Source: Anthopleura xanthogrammica
Lineage: Eukaryota > Cnidaria > Anthozoa > Actiniaria > Actiniidae
Direction: 5' to 3'
Assembly (NCBI GenBank): GCA_964019055.1
Contig: OZ025211.1
Coordinates: 12,970,400 to 13,034,399, forward strand
DNA length: 64,000 nucleotides
In this document: in pieces, positions 38,001 through 51,090 of the stretch
How the letters are laid out: each line of letters opens with the position of its first letter
Numbering within the stretch: the stretch's first letter is position 1
The notes under the pieces: model-generated
What the model saw: the letters and a program-made list of their open reading frames with translations, nothing else
The model's database searches: none
What the model was told of the DNA's origin: nothing
Program-made: the position numbers and the translations under genes

Positions 38001-38088
38001 CCAATACGTTGTTTTCACCAGCAATAATGTCGTGTTTTTGGCAAAAAAGTCATCCCATCAGCAAAAAACCTCATTGTTAGGGTTAAAA
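32066..38088 (+). repeat. Pentamer higher-order repeat of 1585 bp, interleaved copies
   Basis: A monomer ending in CCATCAGCTAAAAACC recurs at starts 32066, 33651, 34285, 35870 and 37455. The differences 32066 to 33651, 34285 to 35870 and 35870 to 37455 are each 1585 bp (5 x 317). It is followed by a monomer with TTCACCACAAATCTC in block 9-10 at 32383, 34602, 36187 and 37772. A further pair with ATCAGACAAAACG and GTTTTAACCAGC starts at 31115 and 32700, also 1585 bp apart. Five-monomer exchange has therefore occurred repeatedly here, with later shuffling (34285 is only two monomers from 33651). Confidence 0.8.
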
Positions 38089-39356
38089 TGACCTTTTTTC
38101 AGCAAAAATGCTTTTTTCTCAGCAAAACACTCTTTTTCTCACCACAAATGTGCTGTTCGCGCCCAAAATGTGCTTTTAGCAGTGAAAACGTCGTGTTATC
38201 GGCAAAAGAAAATTCTCAGCAAAAAAAATGTTCAGCCAAAAACACCTTTTTTCACCAAAAATCTCATTTTCTCACCAAAAACTTCATTTTATCAGCCAAA
38301 ACGTCGTGTTTTCAGCCAATACGTTGTTTTCACCAGCAATAATGTCGTGTTTTTGGCAAAAAAGTCATCCCATCAGCAAAAAACCTCATTGTTAGGGTTA
38401 AAATGACCTTTTTTCAGCAAAAATGCTTTTTTCTCAGCAAAACACTCTTTTTCTCACCACAAATGTGCTGTTCGCGCCCAAAATGTGCTTTTAGCAGTGA
38501 AAACGTCGTGTTATCGGCAAAAGAAAATTCTCAGCCAAAAAAAAATGTTCAGCCAAAAACACCTTTTTTCACCAAAAATCTCATTTTCTCACCAAAAACT
38601 TCATTTTATCAGCCAAAAAGTCGTGTTTTCAGCCAATACGTTGTTTTCACCAGCAATAATGTCGTGTTTTTGGCAAAAAAGTCATCCCATCAGCAAAAAA
38701 CCTCATTGTTAGGGTTAAAATGACCTTTTTTCAGCCAAAATGCTTTTTTCTCAGCAAAACACTCTTTTTCTCACCACAAATGTGCTGTTCGCGCCCAAAA
38801 TGTGCTTTTAGCAGTGAAAACGTCGTGTTATCGGCAAAAGAAAATTCTCAGCCAAAAAAAAATGTTCAGCCAAAAACACCTTTTTTCACCAAAAATCTCA
38901 TTTTCTCACCAAAAACTTCATTTTATCAGCCAAAACGTCGTGTTTTCAGCCAATACGTTGTTTTCACCAGCAATAATGTCGTGTTTTTGGAAAACAAAGT
39001 CATCCCATCAGCAAAAAACCTCATTGTTAGGGTTAAAATGACCTTTTTTCAGCAAAAATGCTTTTTTCTCAGCAAAACACTCTTTTTCTCACCACAAATG
39101 TGCTGTTCGCGCCCAAAATGTGCTTTTAGCAGTGAAAACGTCGTGTTATCGGCAAAAGAAAATTCTCAGCCAAAAAAAAAATGTTCAGCAAAAAACACCT
39201 TTTTTCACCAAAAATCTCATTTTCTCACCAAAAACTTCATTTTATCAGACAAAACGTCGTGTTTTCAGCCAATACGTTGTTTTCATCAGCAATAATGTCG
39301 TGTTTTTGGCAAAAAAGTCATCCCATCAGCAAAAAACCTCATTGTTAGGGTTAAAA

Positions 39357-41893
39357 TGACCTTTTTTCAGCAAAAATGCTTTTTTCTCAGCAAAACACTC
39401 TTTTTCTCACCACAAATGTGCTGTTCGCGCCCAAAATGTGCTTTTAGCAGTGAAAACGTCGTGTTATCGGCAAAAGAAAATTCTCAGCCAAAAAAAAATG
39501 TTCAGCCAAAAACACCTTTTTTCACCAAAAATCTCATTTTCTCACCAAAAACTTCATTTTATCAGACAAAACGTCGTGTTTTCAGCCAATACGTTGTTTT
39601 CATCAGCAATAATGTCGTGTTTTTGGCAAAAAAGTCATCCCATCAGCAAAAAACCTCATTGTTAGGGTTAAAATGACCTTTTTTCAGCAAAAATGCTTTT
39701 TTCTCAGCAAAACACTCTTTTTCTCACCACAAATGTGCTGTTCGCGCCCAAAATGTGCTTTTAGCAGTGAAAACGTCGTGTTATCGGCAAAAGAAAATTC
39801 TCAGCCAAAAAAAATGTTCAGCCAAAAACACCTTTTTTCACCAAAAATCTCATTTTCTCACCAAAAACTTCATTTTATCAGCCAAAACGTCGTGTTTTCA
39901 GCCAATACGTTGTTTTCACCAGCAATAATGTCGTGTTTTTGGAAAACAAAGTCATCCCATCAGCAAAAAACCTCATTGTTAGGGTTAAAATGACCTTTTT
40001 TCAGCAAAAATGCTTTTTTCTCAGCAAAAAACTCTTTTTCTCACCAGAAATGTGCTGTTCGCGCCCAAAATGTGCTTTGAACAGTGAAAACGTCGTGTTA
40101 TCGGCAAAAGAAAATTCTCAGCCAAAAAAAAATGTTCAGCAAAAAACACCTTTTTTCACCAAAAATCTCATTTTCTCACCAAAAACTTCATTTTATCAGC
40201 CAAAACGTCGTGTTTTCAGCCAATACGTTGTTTTCATCAGCAATAATGTCGTGTTTTTGGCAAAAAAGTCATCCCATCAGCAAAAAACCTCATTGTTAGG
40301 GTTAAAATGACCTTTTTTCAGCAAAAATGCTTTTTTCTCAGCAAAACACTCTTTTTCTCACCACAAATGTGCTGTTCGCGCCCAAAATGTGCTTTTAGCA
40401 GTGAAAACGTCGTGTTATCGGCAAAAGAAAATTCTCAGCCAAAAAAAAATGTTCAGCCAAAAACACCTTTTTTCACCAAAAATCTCATTTTCTCACCAAA
40501 AACTTCATTTTATCAGACAAAACGTCGTGTTTTCAGCCAATACGTTGTTTTCATCAGCAATAATGTCGTGTTTTTGGCAAAAAAGTCATCCCATCAGCAA
40601 AAAACCTCATTGTTAGGGTTAAAATGACCTTTTTTCAGCAAAAATGCTTTTTTCTCAGCAAAACACTCTTTTTCTCACCACAAATGTGCTGTTCGCGCCC
40701 AAAATGTGCTTTTAGCAGTGAAAACGTCGTGTTATCGGCAAAAGAAAATTCTCAGCCAAAAAAAATGTTCAGCCAAAAACACCTTTTTTCACCAAAAATC
40801 TCATTTTCTCACCAAAAACTTCATTTTATCAGCCAAAACGTCGTGTTTTCAGCCAATACGTTGTTTTCACCAGCAATAATGTCGTGTTTTTGGAAAACAA
40901 AGTCATCCCATCAGCAAAAAACCTCATTGTTAGGGTTAAAATGACCTTTTTTCAGCAAAAATGCTTTTTTCTCAGCAAAAAACTCTTTTTCTCACCAGAA
41001 ATGTGCTGTTCGCGCCCAAAATGTGCTTTGAACAGTGAAAACGTCGTGTTATCGGCAAAAGAAAATTCTCAGCCAAAAAAAAATGTTCAGCAAAAAACAC
41101 CTTTTTTCACCAAAAATCTCATTTTCTCACCAAAAACTTCATTTTATCAGCCAAAACGTCGTGTTTTCAGCCAATACGTTGTTTTCACCAGCAATAATGT
41201 CGTGTTTTTGGCAAAAAAGTCATCCCATCAGCAAAAAACCTCATTGTTAGGGTTAAAATGACCTTTTTTCAGCAAAAATGCTTTTTTCTCAGCAAAACAC
41301 TCTTTTTCTCACCACAAATGTGCTGTTCGCGCCCAAAATGTGCTTTTAGCAGTGAAAACGTCGTGTTATCGGCAAAAGAAAATTCTCAGCCAAAAAAAAA
41401 TGTTCAGCCAAAAACACCTTTTTTCACCAAAAATCTCATTTTCTCACCAAAAACTTCATTTTATCAGCCAAAACGTCGTGTTTTCAGCCAATACGTTGTT
41501 TTCACCAGCAATAATGTCGTGTTTTTGGAAAACAAAGTCATCCCATCAGCAAAAAACCTCATTGTTAGGGTTAAAATGACCTTTTTTCAGCAAAAATGCT
41601 TTTTTCTCAGCAAAAAACTCTTTTTCTCACCAGAAATGCGCTGTTCGCGCCCAAAATGTGCTTTGAACAGTGAAAACGTCGTGTTATCGGCAAAAGAAAA
41701 TTCTCAGCCAAAAAAAAATGTTCAGCAAAAAACACCTTTTTTCACCAAAAATCTCATTTTCTCACCAAAAACTTCATTTTATCAGCCAAAACGTCGTGTT
41801 TTCAGCCAATACGTTGTTTTCACCAGCAATAATGTCGTGTTTTTGGCAAAAAAGTCATCCCATCAGCAAAAAACCTCATTGTTAGGGTTAAAA
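39357..41893 (+). repeat. Trimer higher-order repeat of 951 bp, two full copies and one partial
   Basis: Three distinct monomers repeat in order: one with ATCAGACAAAACG and CATCAGC, one with a shortened A-run in block 7 and TTTTTGGAAAACAAAGTC, and one with CAGCAAAAAACTC, CTCACCAGAAATG and TGCTTTGAACAG. Full copies lie at 39357-40307 and 40308-41258. A related dimer follows at 41259-41893, whose second monomer has AATGCGCTGTTCG. The TTTGAACAG marker returns in the monomers starting at 44432 and 45382. Confidence 0.88.
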
Positions 41894-42527
41894 TGACCTT
41901 TTTTCAGCAAAAATGCTTTTTTCTCAGCAAAACACTCTTTTTCTCACCACAAATGTGCTGTTCGCGCCCAAAATGTGCTTTTAGCAGTGAAAACGTCGTG
42001 TTATCGGCAAAAGAAAATTCTCAGCCAAAAAAAATGTTCAGCCAAAAACACCTTTTTTCACCAAAAATCTCATTTTCTCACCAAAAACTTCATTTTATCA
42101 GCCAAAACGTCGTGTTTTCAGCCAATACGTTGTTTTCACCAGCAATAATGTCGTGTTTTTGGCAAAAAAAGTCATCCCATCAGCAAAAAACCTCATTGTT
42201 AGGGTTAAAATGACCTTTTTTCAGCAAAAATGCTTTTTTCTCAGCAAAAAACTCTTTTTCTCACCACAAATGTGCTGTTCGCGCCCAAAATGTGCTTTTA
42301 GCAGTGAAAACGTCGTGTTATCGGCAAAAGAAAATTCTCAGCCAAAAAAAAATGTTCAGCCAAAAACACCTTTTTTCACCAAAAATCTCATTTTCTCACC
42401 AAAAACTTCATTTTATCAGCCAAAACGTCGTGTTTTCAGCCAATACGTTGTTTTCATCAGCAATAATGTCGTGTTTTTGGCAAAAAAGTCATCCCATCAG
42501 CAAAAAACCTCATTGTTAGGGTTAAAA

Positions 42528-43161
42528 TGACCTTTTTTCAGCAAAAATGCTTTTTTCTCAGCAAAACACTCTTTTTCTCACCACAAATGTGCTGTTCGCG
42601 CCCAAGATGTGCTTTTAGCAGTGAAAACGTCGTGTTATCGGCAAAAGAAAATTCTCAGCCAAAAAAAAATGTTCAGCCAAAAACACCTTTTTTCACCAAA
42701 AATCTCATTTTCTCACCAAAAACTTCATTTTATCAGCCAAAACGTCGTGTTTTCAGCCAATACGTTGTTTTCATCAGCAATAATGTCGTGTTTTTGGCAA
42801 AAAAGTCATCCCATCAGCAAAAAACCTCATTGTTAGGGTTAAAATGACCTTTTTTCAGCAAAAATGCTTTTTTCTCAGCAAAACACTCTTTTTCTCACCA
42901 CAAATGTGCTGTTCGCGCCCAAGATGTGCTTTTAGCAGTGAAAACGTCGTGTTATCGGCAAAAGAAAATTCTCAGCCAAAAAAAAATGTTCAGCCAAAAA
43001 CACCTTTTTTCACCAAAAATCTCATTTTCTCACCAAAAACTTCATTTTATCAGCCAAAACGTCGTGTTTTCAGCCAATACGTTGTTTTCATCAGCAATAA
43101 TGTCGTGTTTTTGGCAAAAAAGTCATCCCATCAGCAAAAAACCTCATTGTTAGGGTTAAAA
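42528..43161 (+). repeat. Duplicated single monomer with CCCAAGATGTGC
   Basis: Two adjacent 317-bp monomers share GCGCCCAAGATGTGC in blocks 4-5, a change I saw in no other monomer. They look identical by eye. This is the smallest step of amplification seen in the array: one monomer duplicated in place. Confidence 0.85.
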
Positions 43162-44431
43162 TGACCTTTTTTCAGCAAAAATGCTTTTTTCTCAGCAAAA
43201 CACTCTTTTTCTCACCACAAATGTGCTGTTCGCGCCCAAAATGTGCTTTTAGCAGTGAAAACGTCGTGTTATCGGCAAAACAAAATTCTCAGCCAAAAAA
43301 AAATGTTCAGCCAAAAACACCTTTTTTCACCAAAAATCTCATTTTCTCACCAAAAACTTCATTTTATCAGCCAAAACGTCGTGTTTTCAGCCAATACGTT
43401 GTTTTCATCAGCAATAATGTCGTGTTTTTGGCAAAAACGTCATCCCATCAGCAAAAAACCTCATTGTTAGGGTTAAAATGACCTTTTTTCAGCAAAAAAT
43501 GCTTTTTTCTCAGCAAAACACTCTTTTTCTCACCACAAATGTGCTGTTCGCGCCCAAAATGTGCTTTTAGCAGTGAAAACGTCGTGTTATCGGCAAAAGA
43601 AAATTCTCAGCCAAAAAAAAATGTTCAGCAAAAAACACCTTTTTTCACCAAAAATCTCATTTTCTCACCAAAAACTTCCTTCTTATCAGCCAAAACGTCG
43701 TGTTTTCAGCCAATACGTTGTTTTCATCAGCAATAATGTCGTGTTTTTGGCAAAAAAGTCATCCCATCAGCAAAAAACCTCATTGTTAGGGTTAAAATGA
43801 CCTTTTTTCAGCCAAAATGCTTTTTTCTCAGCAAAACACTCTTTTTCTCACCACAAATGTGCTGTTCGCGCCCAAAATGTGCTTTTAGCAGTGAAAACGT
43901 CGTGTTACCGGCAAAAGAAAATTCTCAGCCAAAAAAAAATGTTCAGCCAAAAACACCTTTTTTCACCAAAAATCTCATTTTCTCACCAAAAACTTCATTT
44001 TATCAGCCAAAACGTCGTGTTTTCAGCCAATACGTTGTTTTCATCAGCAATAATGTCGTGTTTTTGGCAAAAAAGTCATCCCATCAGCAAAAAACCTCAT
44101 TTTTAGGGTTAAAATGACCTTTTTTCAGCAAAAATGCTTTTTTCTCACCAAAACACTCTTTTTCTCACCACAAATGTGCTGTTCGCGCCCAAAATGTGCT
44201 TTTAGCAGTGAAAACGTCGTGTTATCGGCAAAAGAAAATTCTCAGCCAAAAAAAAATGTTCAGCAAAAAACACCTTTTTTCACCAAAAATCTCATTTTCT
44301 CACCAAAAACTTCATTTCATCAGCCAAAACGTCGTGTTTTCAGCCAATACGTTGTTTTCACCAGCAATAATGTCGTGTTTTTGGCAAAAAAGTCATCCCA
44401 TCAGCAAAAAACCTCATTGTTAGGGTTAAAA

Positions 44432-46016
44432 TGACCTTTTTTCAGCCAAAATGCTTTTTTCTCAGCAAAACACTCTTTTTCTCACCACAAATGTGCTGTT
44501 CGCGCCCAAAATGTGCTTTGAACAGTGAAAACGTCGTGTTATCGGCAAAAGAAAATTTTCAGCCAAAAAAAAATTTTCAGCAAAAAACACCTTTTTTCAC
44601 CAAAAATCTCATTTTCTCACCAAAAACTTCATTTTATCAGCCAAAACGTCGTGTTTTCAGCCAATACGTTGTTTTCATCAGCAATAATGTCGTGTTTTTG
44701 GCAAAAAAGTCATCCCATCAGCAAAAAACCTCATTGTTAGGGTTAAAATGACCTTTTTTCAGCAAAAATGCTTTTTTCTCAGCAAAACACTCTTTTTCTC
44801 ACCACAAATGTGCTGTTCACGCCCAAAATGTGCTTTTAGCAGTGAAAACGTCGTGTTATCGGCAAAAGAAAATTCTCAGCCAAAAAAAATGTTCAGCCAA
44901 AAACACCTTTTTTCACCAAAAATCTCATTTTCTCACCAAAAACTTCATTTGATCAGCCAAAACGTCGTGTTTTCAGCCAATACGTTGTTTTCATCAGCAA
45001 TAATGTCGTGTTTTTGGCAAAAAAGTCATCCCATCAGCAAAAAACCTCATTGTTAGGGTTAAAATGACCTTTTTTCAGCAAAAATGCTTTTTTCTCAGCA
45101 AAACACTCTTTTTCTCACCACAAATGTGCTGTTCGCGCCCAAAATGTGCTTTTAGCAGTGAAAACGTCGTGTTATCGGCAAAAGAAAATTCTCATCAAAA
45201 AAAAAATTTTCAGCAAAAAACACCTTTTTTCACCAAAAATCTCATTTTCTCACCAAAAACTTCATTTTATCAGCCAAAACGTCGTGTTTTCAGCCAATAC
45301 GTTGTTTTCACCAGCAATAATGTCGTGTTTTTGGCAAAAAAGTCATCCCATCAGCAAAAAACCTCATTGTTAGGGTTAAAATGACCTTTTTTCAGCAAAA
45401 ATGCTTTTTTCTCAGCAAAACACTCTTTTTCTCACCACAAATGTGCTGTTCGCGCCCAAAATGTGCTTTGAACAGTGAAAACGTCGTGTTATCGGCAAAA
45501 GAAAATTTTCAGCCAAAAAAAAATTTTCAGCAAAAAACACCTTTTTTCACCAAAAATCTCATTTTCTCACCAAAAACTTCATTTTATCAGCCAAAACGTC
45601 GTGTTTTCAGCCAATACGTTGTTTTCATCAGCAATAATGTCGTGTTTTTGGCAAAAAAGTCATCCCATCAGCAAAAAACCTCATTGTTAGGGTTAAAATG
45701 ACCTTTTTTCAGCAAAAATGCTTTTTTCTCAGCAAAACACTCTTTTTCTCACCACAAATGTGCTGTTCACGCCCAAAATGTGCTTTTAGCAGTGAAAACG
45801 TCGTGTTATCGGCAAAAGAAAATTCTCAGCCAAAAAAAAATGTTCAGCCAAAAACACCTTTTTTCACCAAAAATCTCATTTTCTCACCAAAAACTTCTTT
45901 CTTATCAGCCAAAACGTCGTGTTTTCAGCCAATACGTTGTTTTCATCAGCAATAATGTCGTGTTTTTGGCAAAAAAGTCATCCCATCAGCAAAAAACCTC
46001 ATTGTTAGGGTTAAAA
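44432..46016 (+). repeat. Trimer-spaced repeat of 950 bp
   Basis: A monomer with TGCTTTGAACAG and GAAAATTTTCAGCC starts at 44432 and again at 45382, 950 bp later. The following monomers (44749 and 45699) both carry GTTCACGCCC. One member of each set differs in its block 10-11 region: 45699 has AACTTCTTTCTTATCAGCC, which resembles AACTTCCTTCTTATCAGCC in the monomer starting at 43479. Confidence 0.75.
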
Positions 46017-46333
46017 TGACCTTTTTTCAGCAAAAATGCTTTTTTCTCAGCAAAACACTCTTTTTCTCACCACAAATGTGCTGTTCGCGCCCAAAATGTG
46101 CTCTTAGCAGTGAAAACGTCGTGTTATCGGCAAAAGAAAATTTTCAGCCAAAAAAAAATGTTCAGCCAAAAACACCTTTTTTCACCAAAAATCTAGTTTT
46201 CTCACCAAAAACTTCATTTTATCAGCCAAAACGTCGTGTTTTCAGCCAATACGTTGTTTTCATCAGCAATAATGTCGTGTTTTTGGCAAAAAAGTCATCC
46301 CATCAGCAAAAAACCTCATTGTTAGGGTTAAAA

Positions 46334-47601
46334 TGACCTTTTTTCAGCCAAAATGCTTTTTTCTCAGCAAAACACTCTTTTTCTCACCACAAATGTGCTG
46401 TTCGCGCCCAAAATGTGCTTTTAGCAGTGAAAACGTCGTGTTATCGGCAAAAGAAAATTCTCAGCCAAAAAAAAATGTTCAGCAAAAAACACCTTTTTTC
46501 ACCAAAAATCTCATTTTCTCACCAAAAACTTCATTTTATCAGCCAAAACGTCGTGTTTTCAGCCATTACGTTGTTTTCATCAGCAATAATGTCGTGTTTT
46601 TGGCAAAAAAGTCATCCCATCAGCAAAAAACCTCATTGTTAGGGTTAAAATGACCTTTTTTCAGCAAAAATGCTTTTTTCTCAGCAAAACACTCTTTTTC
46701 TCACCACAAATGTGCTGTTCGCGCCAAAAATGTGCTTTGAGCAGTGAAAACGTCGTGTTATCGGCAAAAGAAAATTCTCAGCCAAAAAAACATTTTCAGC
46801 CAAAAACACCTTTTTTCACCAAAAATCTCATTTTCTCACCAAAAACTTCATTTTATCAGCCAAAACGTCGTGTTTTCAGCCAATACGTTGTTTTCATCAG
46901 CAATAATGTCGTGTTTTTGGCAAAAAAGTCATCCCATCAGCAAAAAACCTCATTTTTAGGGTTAAAATGACCTTTTTTCAGCCAAAATGCTTTTTTCTCA
47001 GCAAAACACTCTTTTTCTCACCACAAATGTGCTGTTCGCGCCCAAAATGTGCTTTGAGCAGTGAAAACGTCGTGTTATCGGCAAAAGAAAATTCTCAGCC
47101 AAAAAAAAATGTTCAGCAAAAAACACCTTTTTTCACCAAAAATCTCATTTTCTCACCAAAAACTTCATTTTATCAGCCAAAACGTCGTGTTTTCAGCCAT
47201 TACGTTGTTTTCATCAGCAATAATGTCGTGTTTTTGGCAAAAAAGTCATCCCATCAGCAAAAAACCTCATTGTTAGGGTTAAAATGACCTTTTTTCAGCA
47301 AAAATGCTTTTTTCTCAGCAAAACACTCTTTTTCTCACCACAAATGTGCTGTTCGCGCCCAAAATGTGCTTTGAGCAGTGAAAACGTCGTGTTATCGGCA
47401 AAAGAAAATTCTCAGCCAAAAAAACATTTTCAGCCAAAAACACCTTTTTTCACCAAAAATCTCATTTTCTCACCAAAAACTTCATTTTATCAGCCAAAAC
47501 GTCGTGTTTTCAGCCAATACGTTGTTTTCATCAGCAATAATGTCGTGTTTTTGGCAAAAAAGTCATCCCATCAGCAAAAAACCTCATTTTTAGGGTTAAA
47601 A
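46334..47601 (+). repeat. Dimer higher-order repeat, two copies of 634 bp
   Basis: A monomer with CAGCCAAAATGC and CAGCCATTACGTTG alternates with one carrying AAAAAAACATTTTCAGCC and CCTCATTTTTAGGG. Copies lie at 46334-46967 and 46968-47601, each 2 x 317 bp. TGCTTTGAGCAG is present in three of the four monomers (not the first) and also in the one starting at 47602, so the copies have exchanged or diverged in block 5. Confidence 0.83.
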
Positions 47602-49179
47602 TGACCTTTTTTCAGCCAAAATGCTTTTTTCTCAGCAAAACACTCTTTTTCTCACCACAAATGTGCTGTTCGCGCCCAAAATGTGCTTTGAGCAGTGAAA
47701 ACGTCGTGTTATCGGCAAAAGAAAATTCTCAGCCAAAAAAAAATGTTCAGCCAAAAACACCTTTTTTCACCAAAAATCTCATTTTCTCACCAAAAACTTC
47801 ATTTTATCAGCCAAAACGTCGTGTTTTCAGCCAATACGTTGTTTTCATCAGCAATAATGTCGTGTTTTTGGCAAAAAAGTCATCCCATCAGCACAAAACC
47901 TCATTGTTAGGGTTAAAATGACCTTTTTTCAGCAAAAATGCTTTTTTCTCAGCAAAACACTCTTTTTCTCACCACAAATGTGCTGTTCGCGCCCAAAATG
48001 TGCTTTTAGCAGTGAAAACGTCGTGTTATCGGCAAAAGAAAATTCTCAGCCAAAAAAAAATGTTCAGCCAAAAACACCTTTTTTCACCAAAAATCTCATT
48101 TTCTCACCAAAAACTTCATTTTATCAGCCAAAACGTCGTGTTTTCAGCCAATACGTTGTTTTCATCAGCAATAATGTCGTGTTTTTGGCAAAAAAGTCAT
48201 CCCATCAGCAAAAAACCTCATTGTTAGGGTTAAAATGACCTTTTTTCAGCCAAAATGCTTTTTTCTCAGCAAAACACTCTTTTTCTCACCACAAATGTGC
48301 TGTTCGCGCCCAAAATGTGCTTTTAGCAGTGAAAACGTCGTGTTATCGCCAAAAGAAAATTCTCAGCCAAAAAAAAATGTTCAGCCAAAAACACCTTTTT
48401 TCACCAAAAATCTCATTTTCTCACCAAAAACTTCATTTTATCAGCCAAAACGTCGTGTTTTCAGCCAATACGTTGTTTTCACCAGCAATAATGTCGTGTT
48501 TTTTGGCAAAAAAGTCATCCCATCAGCAAAAAACCTCATTGTTAGGGTTAAAATGACCTTTTTTCAGCAAAAATGCTTTTTTCTCAGCAAAACACTCTTT
48601 TTCTCACCACAAATGTGCTGTTCGCGCCCAAAATGTGCTTTTAGCAGTGAAAACGTCGTGTTATCGGCAAAAGAAAATTCTCAGCCAAAAAAAAATGTTC
48701 AGCCAAAAACACCTTTTTTCACCAAAAATCTCATTTTCTCACCAAAAACTTCATTTTATCAGCCAAAACGTCGTGTTTTCAGCCAATACGTTGTTTTCAT
48801 CAGCAATAATGTCGTGTTTTTGGCAAAAAAGTCATCCCATCAGCAAAAAACCTCATTATTAGGGTTAAAATGACCTTTTTTCAGCAAAAATGCTTTTTTC
48901 TCAGCAAAACACTCTTTTTCTCACCACAAATGTGCTGTTCGCGCCCAAAATGTGCTTTTAGCAGTGAAAACGTCGTGTTATCGGCAAAAGAAAATTCTCA
49001 GCCAAAAAAAAATGTTCAGCCAAAAACACCTTTTTTCACCAAAAATCTCATTTTCTCACCAAAAACTTCATTTTATCAGCCAAAACGTCGTGTTTTCAGC
49101 CAATACGTTGTTTTCATCAGCAATAATGTCGTGTTTTTGGCAAAAAAGTCATCCCATCAGCAAAAAACCTCATTGTTAG

Positions 49180-49192
49180 GGTCAAAATGACC
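49180..49192. other. Perfect 13-bp inverted repeat GGTCA-AAA-TGACC
   Basis: In most monomers the junction reads GGTTAAAATGACC. In five related monomers a T-to-C change makes it GGTCAAAATGACC, a perfect inverted repeat with a 3-bp spacer. The other four copies are at 50131-50143, 53303-53315, 54254-54266 and 55523-55535. The form matches the known estrogen response element core (GGTCA, 3 bases, TGACC). All five copies share other markers, such as CAGCTAAAATGC, so they derive from a single mutation spread by amplification. No adjacent gene is present, and binding in the cell is untested. Confidence 0.35.
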
Positions 49193-51090
49193 TTTTTTCA
49201 GCTAAAATGCTTTTTTCTCAGCAAAACACTCTTTTTCTCACCACAAATGTGCTGTTCGCGCCCAAAATGTGCTTTTAGCAGTGAAAACGTCGTGTTATCG
49301 GCAAAAGAAAATTCTCAGCCAAAAAAAAATGTTCAGCCAAAAACACCTTTTTTCACCAAAAATCTCATTTTCTGACCAAAAACTTCATTTTACCAGCCAA
49401 AACGTCGTGTTTTCAGCCAATACGTTGTTTTCATCAGCAATAATGTCGTGTTTTTGGCAAAAAAGTCATCCCATCAGCAAAAAACCTCATTGTTAGGGTT
49501 AAAATGACCTTTTTTCAGCAAAAATGCTTTTTTCTCAGCACAACACTCTTTTTCTCACCACAAATGTGCTGTTCGCGCCCAAAATGTGCTTTTAGCAGTG
49601 AAAACGTCGTGTTATCGGCAAAAGAAAATTCTCAGCCAAAAAAAAATGTTCAGCCAAAAACACCTTTTTTCACCAAAAATCTCATTTTCTCACCAAAAAC
49701 CTTATTTTATCAGCCAAAACGTCGTGTTTTCAGCCAATACGTTGTTTTCATCAGCAATAATGTCGTGTTTTTGGCAAAAAAGTCATCCCATCAGCAAAAA
49801 ACCTCATTGTTAGGGTTAAAATGACCTTTTTTCAGCAAAAATGCTTTTTTCTCAGCAAAACACTCTTTTTCTCACCACAAATGTGCTGTTCGCGCCCAAA
49901 ATGTGCTTTTAGCAGTGAAAACGTCGTGTTATCGGCAAAAGAAAATTCTCAGCCAAAAAAAAATGTTCAGCCAAAAACACCTTTTTTCACCAAAAATCTC
50001 ATTTTCTCACCAAAAACTTCATTTTATCAGCCAAAACGTCGTGTTTTCAGCCAATACGTTGTTTTCATCAGCAATAATGTCGTGTTTTTGGCAAAAAAGT
50101 CATCCCATCAGCAAAAAACCTCATTGTTAGGGTCAAAATGACCTTTTTTCAGCTAAAATGCTTTTTTCTCAGCAAAACACTCTTTTTCTCACCACAAATG
50201 TGCTGTTCGCGCCCAAAATGTGCTTTTAGCAGTGAAAACGTCGTGTTATCGGCAAAAGAAAATTCTCAGCCAAAAAAAAATGTTCAGCCAAAAACACCTT
50301 TTTTCACCAAAAATCTCATTTTCTCACCAAAAACTTCATTTTATCAGCCAAAACGTCGTGTTTTCAGCCAATACGTTGTTTTCATCAGCAATAATGTCGT
50401 GTTTTTGGCAAAAAAAGTCATCCCATCAGCAAAAAACCTCATTGTTAGGGTTAAAATGACCTTTTTTCAGCCAAAATGCTTTTTTCTCAGCAAAACACTC
50501 TTTTTCTCACCACAAATGTGCTGTTCGCGCCCAAAATGTGCTTTTAGCAGTGAAAACGTCGTGTTATCGGCAAAAGAAAATTCTCAGCCAAAAAAAAATG
50601 TTCAGCCAAAAACACCTTTTTTCACCAAAAATCTCATTTTCTCACCAAAAACTTCATTTTATCAGCCAAAACGTCGTGTTTTCAGCCAATACGTTGTTTT
50701 CATCAGCAATAATGTCGTGTTTTTGGCAAAAAAGTCATCCCATCAGCAAAAAACCTCATTGTTAGGGTTAAAATGAGCTTTTTTCAGCAAAAATGCTTTT
50801 TTCTCAGCACAACACTCTTTTTCTCACCACAAATGTGCTGTTCGCGCCCAAAATGTGCTTTTAGCAGTGAAAACGTCGTGTTATCGGCAAAAGAAAATTC
50901 TCAGCCAAAAAAAAATGTTCAGCCAAAAACACCTTTTTTCACCAAAAATCTCATTTTCTCACCAAAAACCTTATTTTATCAGCCAAAACGTCGTGTTTTC
51001 AGCCAATACGTTGTTTTCATCAGCAATAATGTCGTGTTTTTGGCAAAAAAGTCATCCCATCAGCAAAAAACCTCATTGTTAGGGTTAAAA
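49188..51090 (+). repeat. Six-monomer block, copy 1 of a 4123-bp repeat
   Basis: Six monomers recur in order 4123 bp (13 x 317 + 2) to the right. Markers in order: GGGTCAAAATGACC with CAGCTAAAATGC, TTTCTGACC and TTTTACCAGCC; then CAGCACAACACTC with AAAACCTTATTTTATC; then a near-consensus monomer; then GGGTCAAAATGACC again (318 bp); then CAGCCAAAATGC; then AAATGAGCTTTTTTC with CAGCACAACACTC. Confidence 0.88.
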
